In this document: in pieces, positions 42,648 through 49,407 of the stretch
Layout of the letters: each line of letters begins with the position of its first letter
Numbering within the stretch: the stretch's first letter is position 1
Assembly (NCBI GenBank): GCA_009785345.1
Contig: WQWL01000010.1
Location: 1-49,407, forward strand
DNA: 49,407 bases
Reading direction: 5' to 3'
Source of the DNA: Oscillospiraceae bacterium
GTDB taxonomy: Bacteria > Bacillota > Clostridia > Oscillospirales > Oscillospiraceae
The notes under the pieces: model-generated
What the model was told of the DNA's origin: nothing
Databases searched by the model: none
The model's input: only the letters and a program-made list of their open reading frames with translations
Made by a program: the position numbers and the translations under genes

Positions 42648-43871
42648 TTATGGAATGAAAGTTAGGTCAACTAATTCAAATTCGATGTTATCTGCAGGAT
42701 CAAAGCCGTTATCAACTAAAGCTGTTGATACTACTATTGACCCGTTTGCAAGTTGTGCGAGTATTGCATCGTATTGTGCTTGTGTGAAGTTTGTGAATCT
42801 TGATGTTTGCATTGGCAGACCAACACCATTGAGTGCTGCATCAAACAACATCATACCACCGCCACGGAACTGACCTGCAACAAAATCATTTAGTATGTCA
42901 TTAACTGAGATGGCGAGAGATTTCATAGCTGATGTTAATACTCTATCTGAGTGAGCTGCTTGGTCAACGTCAACACCAATCATCCATGCATCAGCACCTT
43001 CCGCAGCTTCGATTACAGAGAAACCTGCACCACCGGCTGCCGCAAAGATAACTTCTGTGCCGCCTGCAAACCAGGCACTAGCAGTTACAACAACATCAGG
43101 ACCCGGACCAAATGTGTCAAGGTAGTTAAAGTTCATTGTTACATCGCCTGCGTCAAGTCCTAAAGATGCTGCTGCATATTCTGCACCTTGAATAAAGCCG
43201 TGTCCAAAGCGAACAACAGCAGGAACAGCTCTTCCGCCCATAAAGCCAAGTTGTCTATAGCCTTCCATGACTGCTGCATATCCTGCCAAAAAGCCGGATT
43301 GCTCTTCTGCATAGAGGGCTGAAATTGTGTTTGCTGTTTCATTATCACCAAAGTTTGGTTGCGCGTCTAAGATAACAAACATTGTGTCTGGCCATAAGCT
43401 TTGAGCTTCATAAACTGATGCTGCAAAGTCAAATCCAGGTAGAATCAGAATGTCTGCACCCCACTCCTCGATAGCATCAGCCATAACGTCAATGCGTGCT
43501 GCATCTTCTGCTGCGTGTGCTTGGAAGAAGAAAGCGTGGTCATCACTGAGGTTATGTGCTCCAAGGAATTGAAGTATACCATTCCATGCACCTTCGTTGA
43601 AGGAACCGTCAAATTGGATAGATTCCGGACCGTGTGCAACGAGAGCAATGCGAATGTCAACATCAGTTGCTTCTTCTTCTGTTGGCTCATATTCTTCAAC
43701 AGGCTCTTCTGGTTCTACAGGCTCAGGTGTTGGCTCAGGTGTTGGTTCTGGTGTTTCTTCTACTACAGGGTCGTCTACTACAGGGGCTGGCTCCTCAGCA
43801 CAAGCTGCTACCATTGCTACTACGAGCATTAGCGCCAATGCCAGTGCGAGAATTTTGCTGGGTTTTTTCAT
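42648..43871 (-). CDS. nupN: BmpA-family nucleoside-binding lipoprotein
   Basis: 407 residues from the ATG at 43871 (GGAGGAA upstream; the in-frame ATG at 43886 precedes that SD and is rejected). The signal peptide ends in VAAC with Cys24. A ~45-residue Pro/Glu/Thr linker with EPTPEPTPEP repeats spaces the binding domain from the membrane. The Bmp domain has IRIALVAHGPESIQFDGSFNEGAWNGI, ADILILPGFDF, GFMGGRAVPAVVRFGHGFIQGAEYAA and EVIFAAAGGAGFSVIEAAE. It delivers nucleosides to NupOPQ. It is the first gene of that operon. Confidence 0.93.
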   Translation of the reverse strand: MKKPSKILALALALMLVVAMVAACAEEPAPVVDDPVVEETPEPTPEPTPEPVEPEEPVEEYEPTEEEATDVDIRIALVAHGPESIQFDGSFNEGAWNGILQFLGAHNLSDDHAFFFQAHAAEDAARIDVMADAIEEWGADILILPGFDFAASVYEAQSLWPDTMFVILDAQPNFGDNETANTISALYAEEQSGFLAGYAAVMEGYRQLGFMGGRAVPAVVRFGHGFIQGAEYAAASLGLDAGDVTMNFNYLDTFGPGPDVVVTASAWFAGGTEVIFAAAGGAGFSVIEAAEGADAWMIGVDVDQAAHSDRVLTSAMKSLAISVNDILNDFVAGQFRGGGMMLFDAALNGVGLPMQTSRFTNFTQAQYDAILAQLANGSIVVSTALVDNGFDPADNIEFELVDLTFIP

Positions 43872-43955
43872 AATAATTTCCTCCATATAAATATATTCAA
43901 TTAACGAAGCACAAAATCAGATTATGGTGTAAAATGCCTCGATAAATGACACAAT

Positions 43956-43988
43956 ATTATGCACATTTGTTTAATAACTGTGCATAAT
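43956..43988. terminator. Hairpin at the end of the small membrane ORF
   Basis: Perfect 10-bp arms ATTATGCACA/TGTGCATAAT with a 13-nt loop overlapping the last codons of the frame at 43971-44207 and preceding the bmpA-like leader. It could end the upstream transcript. Confidence 0.5.
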
Positions 43989-44207
43989 CGACTCAAACTC
44001 GTCACGGGTGATATTGTATCTTGCGAAATGTCTCCTGTCAAGATAAAAAATTATAAAAATGATAATGACAATTACAACATATAGTGTGTCGTTGTGTGGA
44101 TTAGTTGCACAGGTTGTTGTTTTTGGGAGGGTCGCGATAAAAATATATAATACAATGACTACTGTTAAGTGCCAGAACGATAAGCACTCTCTTTTCTGGA
44201 AATCCAT
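43971..44207 (-). CDS. Possible small membrane protein
   Basis: 78 residues with two predicted membrane segments (LTVVIVLYIFIATL and YVVIVIIIFIIFYL), a short loop, and a charged C-terminus DRRHFARYNITRDEFESIMHSY that looks like real coding sequence. The frame overlaps the end of the queuosine-precursor transporter gene by 43 nt, and no clear SD precedes the ATG; an internal start is possible. Function unknown. Confidence 0.4.
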   Translation of the reverse strand: MDFQKRECLSFWHLTVVIVLYIFIATLPKTTTCATNPHNDTLYVVIVIIIFIIFYLDRRHFARYNITRDEFESIMHSY

Positions 44208-44830
44208 TTAACAACTTTAATTGTAAGTGGCAAAGCAATCCACTCATATCCCCACTTGAGACATACCTGGAGAATAATCATCGCGGGGAGGGCATCCCAT
44301 GGGATCACTCCGGCAAAGGCGACCAGTGTGAAAATCGTTGTATCCACAATGTGGCCTCCGAGGGACGAAGCCATAGCGCGGAAAGTAAAGCCCTGCATTC
44401 CTTTACGTCCCTGTTTGAGGTGGTAAAATGCTTTATCATTCACAAACTTACCTAGAGTAAATGCTATGAGACTTGCAACGACAATGCGCCAAGTTCCCCC
44501 AATCGCCTCTGCAAAAACGGAGCTGTCATACCATTCCGGTTGTGGAAGCAGGAGGCTCAGTTGGATTAATAGTGCTAGAAGTGCACTGAGTGCGAGGCTC
44601 AACCAAGCTGCCCGGCGCGCCCATTTATATCCATATACTTCTGCGAGAACAGATGCAAGAATATAAGTGATGGGAAATGTCAGAATGCCGGCGGTCGTTG
44701 TCCAGTGGATAACGACAATCATGTGATTTGCGAGAATATTGGCGGTTAACAGGCTAGCTGTGTAGATTGCTACAAGATAAACCAAGATGGGGGAGGCTGT
44801 GTTCGTTCCGGTTGTTTTTTGAGTTTCCAT
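44165..44830 (-). CDS. yhhQ: Queuosine-precursor transporter (YhhQ/VUT family)
   Basis: 221 residues with about six membrane helices. Family stretches: ILTFPITYILASVLAEVYGYKWARRAAW, the helix pair near TLGKFVNDKAFYHLK, and GHIVDTTIFTLVAFAG. The family takes up preQ0/preQ1 or queuine. The start follows AAGGAGAA. It fits with queH at 36643, although the two lie 7 kb apart and on opposite strands. No preQ1 riboswitch was recognised in its leader. Confidence 0.87.
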   Translation of the reverse strand: METQKTTGTNTASPILVYLVAIYTASLLTANILANHMIVVIHWTTTAGILTFPITYILASVLAEVYGYKWARRAAWLSLALSALLALLIQLSLLLPQPEWYDSSVFAEAIGGTWRIVVASLIAFTLGKFVNDKAFYHLKQGRKGMQGFTFRAMASSLGGHIVDTTIFTLVAFAGVIPWDALPAMIILQVCLKWGYEWIALPLTIKVVKWISRKESAYRSGT

Positions 44831-44910
44831 AGATTGATTTCTCCTTGGTGAGTCTTCTGCATATTCCCCTTAATACGAATGCACTTTTAAGTAGTAAGGA
44901 AATATAAGTA

Positions 44911-44939
44911 TTGTTATTTGTATATTGCAATGGTAAAAT
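44911..44939 (+). promoter_or_regulatory. Promoter of the uridine phosphorylase gene
   Basis: -35 TTGTTA (44911-44916), 17-nt spacer, -10 TAAAAT (44934-44939), about 30 nt before the ATG. Confidence 0.6.
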
Positions 44940-44975
44940 TTAGCATAAATAAAAATAATTTTGGAGTGAATTTTA

Positions 44976-45725
44976 ATGGAAGCTTTATATCATATCGGTT
45001 TCGATGGATCCCATGGTGCTAAATATGTATTATTACCCGGTGACCCAGGTCGCGTTGAGAAGATTGCCCAATACTTAGATAACCCTCGTTTTCATTGTCA
45101 AAACAGAGAATACACGACATGGCTCGGTGAGCTTGAGGGTGAGACTGTGATGGTAATGTCCACAGGCATGGGTGGACCGTCAACGGCTATTGCTGTAGAA
45201 GAGCTGTTTATGACTGGTGTTCACACATTTATTCGTATTGGTACTTGTGGTGGCATGGCGGAACAAGTAGTTGGAGGTGATGTTGTCGTTGCAACCGGTG
45301 CGATTCGTGTTGATGGGACAAGTAGGGAATATGTACCGATTGAGTTTCCCGCGATTGCTGACTTATCCGTAACGAACGCTCTTGTTCAAGCTGCAAAAAA
45401 GTTAGATGTTACATGGCACGCTGGAGTAGTACAATGTAAGGATTCTTTCTATGGTCAACATTCTCCGGATCGTATGCCTGTCGGTGAGGATTTGCAAAGA
45501 AACTGGAGGGCATGGATTAAGGCTGGTTGTCTTGCCTCTGAAATGGAGAGTGCAACGCTGTATATTGTTGCACAAATCTTACGTGCAAGAGCAGGTTGTG
45601 TGCTAAGTACCGTTTGGAATCAAGAGCGTGAAGCTAAAGGCTTGGAAAATCCGAAGTGTCATGATCCAGTTCTTGCGATTAAAACAGCGGTTGAAGCAGT
45701 ACGGCTTTTGATAAAGTCATCATAA
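44976..45725 (+). CDS. udp: Uridine phosphorylase (NP-I family)
   Basis: 249 residues of the PNP/UDP (NP-I) family. The phosphate-binding GDPGRVEKIA (~22), the MGGPSTAIAVEEL loop, IRIGTCGGM and the ribose-binding EMESATLYIVA are all present. It splits uridine (and perhaps deoxyuridine) with phosphate into uracil and ribose-1-phosphate. TTGGAG precedes the start. It lies close to a nucleoside importer on the opposite strand, so imported nucleosides are the likely substrates. Confidence 0.92.
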   Translation: MEALYHIGFDGSHGAKYVLLPGDPGRVEKIAQYLDNPRFHCQNREYTTWLGELEGETVMVMSTGMGGPSTAIAVEELFMTGVHTFIRIGTCGGMAEQVVGGDVVVATGAIRVDGTSREYVPIEFPAIADLSVTNALVQAAKKLDVTWHAGVVQCKDSFYGQHSPDRMPVGEDLQRNWRAWIKAGCLASEMESATLYIVAQILRARAGCVLSTVWNQEREAKGLENPKCHDPVLAIKTAVEAVRLLIKSS

Positions 45726-45835
45726 ACTCAATTGTAAAGTGTGAAATATAGACACATAGCCACTTTAAACGATTATTGAAATGTGTAAGAGAAATATGAT
45801 AGCATAAGTTAGCAAGCAATAAGCGGCGGGGTTGC

Positions 45836-45851
45836 TCCTCCGAAAGGAGGA
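45836..45851 (+). promoter_or_regulatory. SD-sequestering hairpin of the toxin mRNA
   Basis: TCCTCC (45836-45841), GNRA tetraloop GAAA, GGAGGA (45846-45851). The right arm is the Shine-Dalgarno sequence of the 27-residue ORF starting at 45857, so the folded leader would block translation, as known for several type I toxin mRNAs. Confidence 0.72.
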
Positions 45852-45856
45852 ATCGC

Positions 45857-45940
45857 ATGACGATATTAGAAGTGCTAGCGCTACTAATGCTGATTATTGC
45901 GGTTATCAACTTAGTGATTAAGTTCACTAAAAAGAAGTAA
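45857..45940 (+). CDS. Putative type I toxin, Fst/TxpA/Hol_Tox-like mini membrane protein
   Basis: 27 residues: MTILEVLALLMLIIAVINLV followed by IKFTKKK. A hydrophobic helix followed by a short basic tail is the layout of the holin-like/TxpA-BsrG peptides of Firmicutes, whose N-termini typically read MT-x-(F/Y)-E-(A/V)-L. A very strong AAAGGAGG precedes the ATG by 6 nt, held in a stable hairpin. Downstream lies an antisense promoter pointing back at the gene. The toxin call is inferred from layout and size; activity is untested. Confidence 0.72.
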   Translation: MTILEVLALLMLIIAVINLVIKFTKKK

Positions 45941-46031
45941 CCGCACCCTCATGTTGAAAGCGCGGCGTTCCCCTGACTTAAAATCAGAAACTATGGGAGC
46001 GACCGTCCTAAAGCAAAGGAGCCGCTCGATT
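45929..46031 (-). ncRNA. Predicted antisense antitoxin RNA
   Basis: Starting from the promoter at 46038-46066 the transcript would run to a terminator-like end: an imperfect GAACGCCGC/GCGGTT stem followed by TTCTTTTT (45937-45929). The ~100-nt RNA would pair with the 3' part of the toxin mRNA, overlapping the last ~12 nt of the coding region. This is the arrangement of the txpA/RatA class. Boundaries are predicted only. Confidence 0.5.
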
Positions 46032-46037
46032 GCTTGC

Positions 46038-46066
46038 ATCATAGCACACATTTCAGTAACTGTCAA
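46038..46066 (-). promoter_or_regulatory. Promoter of the antisense RNA
   Basis: Minus strand: perfect -35 TTGACA (46066-46061), 17-nt spacer, -10 TATGAT (46043-46038). No minus-strand gene follows within 600 bp other than the antisense of the toxin and udp, so it must serve a non-coding transcript. Confidence 0.75.
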
Positions 46067-46122
46067 AATATTTTATAACAATTTATATGTTTGTTTAGAA
46101 ACCTGTTACTGTTCATGCCTCG

Positions 46123-46209
46123 TTCGTCATTGCGGCCCCCGAGCTGCAATCCCCTGAATAATACGTACCATTCATCAATGGGATTCCGTGTCAAGCACGG
46201 AATGACGAA
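46123..46209. repeat. REP-like palindrome downstream of the YgfK-like gene
   Basis: TTCGTCATT (46123-46131) pairs with AATGACGAA (46201-46209); inside, AATCCC and GGGATT pair again. It lies 15 bp beyond the stop codon of the minus-strand gene and may end its transcript. Related to the element at 36132-36199. Confidence 0.6.
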
Positions 46210-46223
46210 GTTTAATACGTTTT

Positions 46224-49217
46224 TTAGTCAACCGTGAACTGTAACAGAAACTTTTCGATTATGCGCCAGATGTCCTGTGGTAGACTCGTGCCATCTTTAT
46301 GGTCGGTCACTATACCATCCAGTCGGCACCGTATTATTCCATTCGTTAACGGTAGGAATCCTGAGTTATTACTGTTATCAAAATCTTCTTCTGTGACAAA
46401 ATACGCAAGTTTGTCGAGATATGGGGCACTTGTGTATGGGCAGAATGTTTCGCAGTTGCCGCATTCGTTACACATAAAGTCAATATGCACAATTTGAGGG
46501 CGACCGTCGACTATTAGGGAGATGTTCGCCCTGTTTGGACATACATCTACACAGTTTTCACATATTGTTTTACATTCAAGACATCGTTCGTTTTCACATA
46601 TGTCGGAGTCTGTGCAGTATAGCTTGCCCTTTTTTTTAAAAATTGCCGACATATCATCACTGTCATAGTTCAAACTCTCGTACTTGTCGTACATATTTCC
46701 TGTAATAGCTGTTGCACATTCCATTGCATCTGCAATTGCTTCGGCAATTGTTGCAGGACCTCGTGATGCATCTCCGATGACATATATATCGTCTGCTTTA
46801 CTTTGCGTTGAGCAGACAAAGGCTTTGTTTCCAACTGCTGCAATTACTGTATCAGCTTGTATTTCTACAAGCTGAGTTGTCATTTCCGGACTGCGTCTGC
46901 CTGATGAGTCAGGTTCTCCCAGCTTCATTTGGTTACAGATGAGCACACCATGTTTCAATGTCTTAGGTGATACTAGTTCATAAAACTTGACACCTTCTGA
47001 CATAGCAAGTTCAAGTTCTTCTATATCGGCAGGCATATACACTTTTGTTCGACGATATACAATGGATACATTCTTGACACCGCGTATACGCTTTGCAGCC
47101 CGTGCTGTATCCATTGCTGTATTTCCGCCACCTACAATGGCAATATTTTCTCCGAAGATATTACTTGAAATACTGCTTTCAGTATTATTAGCAGATGATA
47201 TCTTTTCGTCGTGTTTAAGATGTGCCAGAAACTCAAGTGCGTCTATAGCAAATCCTTCTTCAAGTTCGATATTTATAGGCAACCATGCTCCGGATGCAAT
47301 GATGATCTTTTCGAAACCTTGATTACGCAGACCACTCATGCAGCCAATCTCAGTATTTAGCTTTACTTCAATACCCATTGCTTCAATCAGAGCAATGTCA
47401 TTATCTATAGCAGTTTCAGAAATGCGAAACTCGGGTATTACATGGCGAACGATGCCGCCAAGAGAGTTTCTTTTTTCGTAGAGAGTCACAGAACGCCCTG
47501 CTTTTGCAAGAAAGTATGCTGCAGACAGTCCGGCAGGACCGCCGCCTACAATTGCGATTTTATCGCTGCTTTTTGGAGCATTTTTTATACTTGATACTTC
47601 TGACATTAGTTCGTTATACGCTTCCTCAGCTGCTTTGAGCTTAACAGAGCGTATGTTGACACTTTCGTCATAGAAGTAACGAGTACACTTACTCATACAG
47701 CGATGGGAACATATTGTTCCTGTTATAAAGGGTAGGGGATTCTTCTCTGTTATCACTCGTAATGCTTCAAGATGTTTTCCTTTGCCTGCAAGCTTAAGGT
47801 ATGCGGGCACATCCTGTCCAAAGGGACATCCTTCGCGACAAGGAGCAATAAAACAATCAGTTAAAGGTACGCTTTTATTGATTTTTCGTTCAATTGGCTT
47901 GACGGTAGCTTTACGATACATCGGTTCGATAAATGAGCTGTTTACAAGGGCTTGGAGTTTGGCTAGATTCACATGCGCGGTTTTACTTGACATAGAATTA
48001 TGTACATTATTTGTTGTATTCATATCGTTTATACTGCGTAACTGTTCAGCGATTTGATGTAATCGCATATATCCACCTGGCTTTAGTAGTGTTGTTGCGA
48101 TAGTAACAGGCCAGATACCTGCTTCAATAATATCGGATATATTTCTAACATCTGCTCCACCTGAAAAACTGATTCGCAATTTTCCGTCAAATGTTTTTGA
48201 AAGTCTATTTGCAAGCTCAATCGAGAGTGGGAAGAGCGGGCGTCCGGACATATACATTTCTTCACCGGGCAATTCGCTTTCAGTAATTTTTACAGGGAAT
48301 GTATTTGTTAGCTTTACACCAAACTCTAAGAACAGACTATCTGCGAGTGTTTGCAATCGTTTTAGCATTGGTACTGCGTCATCATATTGTAAGTCGGCTT
48401 TAAAGTGCCTATCATCGAATGTAATATAATCGAAGCCAAGTTTGTTTAGAGTTTCACGAGCATAGTCATAACCAAGCAGGGTAGGGTTACACTTAATGTA
48501 TGTATGTAGTCCTTTTTCATTTAGCAGGTAAGTAGCTATGCGCTCAATTTCTTCCGGAGGGCAACCGTGCAGGGTGGAAAGGGTGATGGAGTTGCTTACA
48601 TTAGGTGAGATGCTATTGACGAAGTCTTTATCGACATTTTCAAATTTTGATAGGTTGCCAATCGTCCATTGTACACATTCATTCCAAGATTCGGTGTTTA
48701 CGGCGTTTTTGAGCCCCTCAATGAAATTGTCGATTTTCTTAGTTTGTATTCCTTCTAAATCATAGCCAACACTCATATTGAAGACGAAGCCTTTGTCACA
48801 ACCGAGTCCTAGTTCTTGGCTTAATAACTTTATTGCAAACCAGCCCTTGATGTACTCATCGAGCGCTTGCGAGACATATAGCTCTGTAGACCACTCTACA
48901 TTACATCCCTCATCTTCCGCCAATATGCATGGTTTGGAGACAGGCAAGTCCTCACCGTCGAGTTGTTGCACAGTTTTGAGTTCAAAGAAACGCGCTCCTG
49001 CTACATAGCTTGCAATAAGATTTTGTGCAAGTTGTGTATGAGGACCTGCAGCCGGACCAAATGGAAGTTCAAGGTTTTCGCCGAATATCTCGTGATTATT
49101 ATCAGAGTTGTATTTGAAAAACTTGGGAACACCGAATATAGAACCTTCTGTCCAATATTCGTCCAAAGCCCACGTCATAAGTTGTCCAAAAGGTAATGGT
49201 CTCATTTTATCGCTCAT
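46224..49217 (-). CDS. ygfK: YgfK-like Fe-S flavoprotein oxidoreductase (putative selenate reductase subunit family)
   Basis: 997 residues; the E. coli homologue YgfK is of similar size (~1030). The N-terminal ~400 residues resemble a dihydroorotate/dihydropyrimidine dehydrogenase barrel (LELPFGPAAGPHTQLAQN, STLHGCPPEEIERI). Residues ~455-520 hold GltD-type Fe-S cysteines (CFIAPCREGCPFGQDVPAYL, CSHRCMSKC). FAD-binding GGGPAGLSAAYFLA is near 557, NAD(P)-binding VGGGNTAMDTARAA near 696. Two [4Fe-4S] ferredoxin motifs lie at ~880-930 (CLECKTICENCVDVCP, CNECGNCETFCP). It moves electrons from NAD(P)H. In other bacteria it clusters with purine catabolism, which fits the nearby nucleoside genes. GGAG precedes the ATG. 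Confidence 0.87.
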   Translation of the reverse strand: MSDKMRPLPFGQLMTWALDEYWTEGSIFGVPKFFKYNSDNNHEIFGENLELPFGPAAGPHTQLAQNLIASYVAGARFFELKTVQQLDGEDLPVSKPCILAEDEGCNVEWSTELYVSQALDEYIKGWFAIKLLSQELGLGCDKGFVFNMSVGYDLEGIQTKKIDNFIEGLKNAVNTESWNECVQWTIGNLSKFENVDKDFVNSISPNVSNSITLSTLHGCPPEEIERIATYLLNEKGLHTYIKCNPTLLGYDYARETLNKLGFDYITFDDRHFKADLQYDDAVPMLKRLQTLADSLFLEFGVKLTNTFPVKITESELPGEEMYMSGRPLFPLSIELANRLSKTFDGKLRISFSGGADVRNISDIIEAGIWPVTIATTLLKPGGYMRLHQIAEQLRSINDMNTTNNVHNSMSSKTAHVNLAKLQALVNSSFIEPMYRKATVKPIERKINKSVPLTDCFIAPCREGCPFGQDVPAYLKLAGKGKHLEALRVITEKNPLPFITGTICSHRCMSKCTRYFYDESVNIRSVKLKAAEEAYNELMSEVSSIKNAPKSSDKIAIVGGGPAGLSAAYFLAKAGRSVTLYEKRNSLGGIVRHVIPEFRISETAIDNDIALIEAMGIEVKLNTEIGCMSGLRNQGFEKIIIASGAWLPINIELEEGFAIDALEFLAHLKHDEKISSANNTESSISSNIFGENIAIVGGGNTAMDTARAAKRIRGVKNVSIVYRRTKVYMPADIEELELAMSEGVKFYELVSPKTLKHGVLICNQMKLGEPDSSGRRSPEMTTQLVEIQADTVIAAVGNKAFVCSTQSKADDIYVIGDASRGPATIAEAIADAMECATAITGNMYDKYESLNYDSDDMSAIFKKKGKLYCTDSDICENERCLECKTICENCVDVCPNRANISLIVDGRPQIVHIDFMCNECGNCETFCPYTSAPYLDKLAYFVTEEDFDNSNNSGFLPLTNGIIRCRLDGIVTDHKDGTSLPQDIWRIIEKFLLQFTVD

Positions 49218-49407
49218 AGTTTTCTCCAGCTCTATTGATTTAGTTGATTGTAAAGAATTACATAATTGCTAATTCGTAGGGGCGACCGTCCAATGCAAGC
49301 AACTTAATGAATCTTGCCTTATCAAATCACCCGCCGTCTGCGGACGGCACCCTCTTTTCTAAAGAGGGCAAGGGTTGGATGTATCGTTCCTTGCCTTCTT
49401 TAGCAAA
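49218..49407. other. Leader of the YgfK-like gene and hairpin-rich right edge
   Basis: No gene. Two adjacent hairpins, CCGTC-TGCG-GACGG (49334-49347) and CCCTCTTT/AAAGAGGG (49350-49368), sit at the right edge; such pairs are common dispersed palindromes. The decamer GCGACCGTCC at 49281-49291 also occurs in the toxin 3' region (45999-46008). Confidence 0.5.

Noticed and set aside
43872-43955. Purine riboswitch before the nucleoside importer
   Set aside because: No three-way-junction core sequence of the guanine/adenine/xanthine classes could be found in the short leader.
44831-44975. preQ1 riboswitch before the queuosine-precursor transporter
   Set aside because: The minus-strand leader has none of the conserved preQ1-I/II landmarks; only a plain SD is visible.

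Overview
The window is about 49.4 kb from a low-GC, Gram-positive-type anaerobe, most likely an uncultured member of the Clostridia. The reasons are strong GGAGG-type ribosome binding sites, many near-consensus TTGACA-17-TATAAT promoters, lipoprotein solute-binding proteins, QueH, a Bacillus-type Pgi, a Hol_Tox-like mini-toxin and secreted proteins without an outer-membrane signature. No phage, integrase, transposase, CRISPR array, tRNA or rRNA was seen.

Left part (1-11.6 kb): a TPP riboswitch with its own promoter points off the left edge. It is followed by a CUT2-type sugar ABC transporter (435-3953, minus), a RidA-like protein, and a LacI-regulated sugar cluster: repressor, ATPase, permease, binding protein and aldehyde dehydrogenase. 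The palindrome GGAACCGGTTCC lies just behind the lacI promoter and again before the ATPase gene.

Middle (12-25 kb): large exported proteins flank the housekeeping pair rpsB-tsf. They are a small repeat-rich secreted protein with an acidic tail, a 1533-residue secreted protein, a lipoprotein, and a secreted Xaa-Pro dipeptidyl-peptidase. The peptidase ends in the same ~125-residue module found in the small secreted protein.

25-32.7 kb: an L-fucose uptake and isomerisation cluster (CUT2 ABC transporter, fucU, fucI). It is divergent from its own LacI-family regulator, and GCGAAACGTTTCGC operators sit in the divergent promoter region.

32.8-38.1 kb: housekeeping genes, namely short recQ, trmL, pgi, a small P-loop protein, queH and galU.

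38.2-49.2 kb: nucleoside salvage. A BmpA/NupOPQ nucleoside ABC transporter, a queuosine-precursor transporter, a uridine phosphorylase and a YgfK-like Fe-S flavoprotein lie here, with a probable type I toxin-antitoxin locus (27-residue toxin, SD-hiding hairpin, convergent antisense promoter) between the last two.

The least explained structure is a modular intergenic repeat family. At two loci (7571-7842 and 38492-38824) a pair of three-hairpin units fills the gap between two co-directional genes. The left end overlaps the stop codon of the upstream gene. The right end carries the Shine-Dalgarno sequence of the downstream gene, inside a 15-16 bp hairpin that would hide it.
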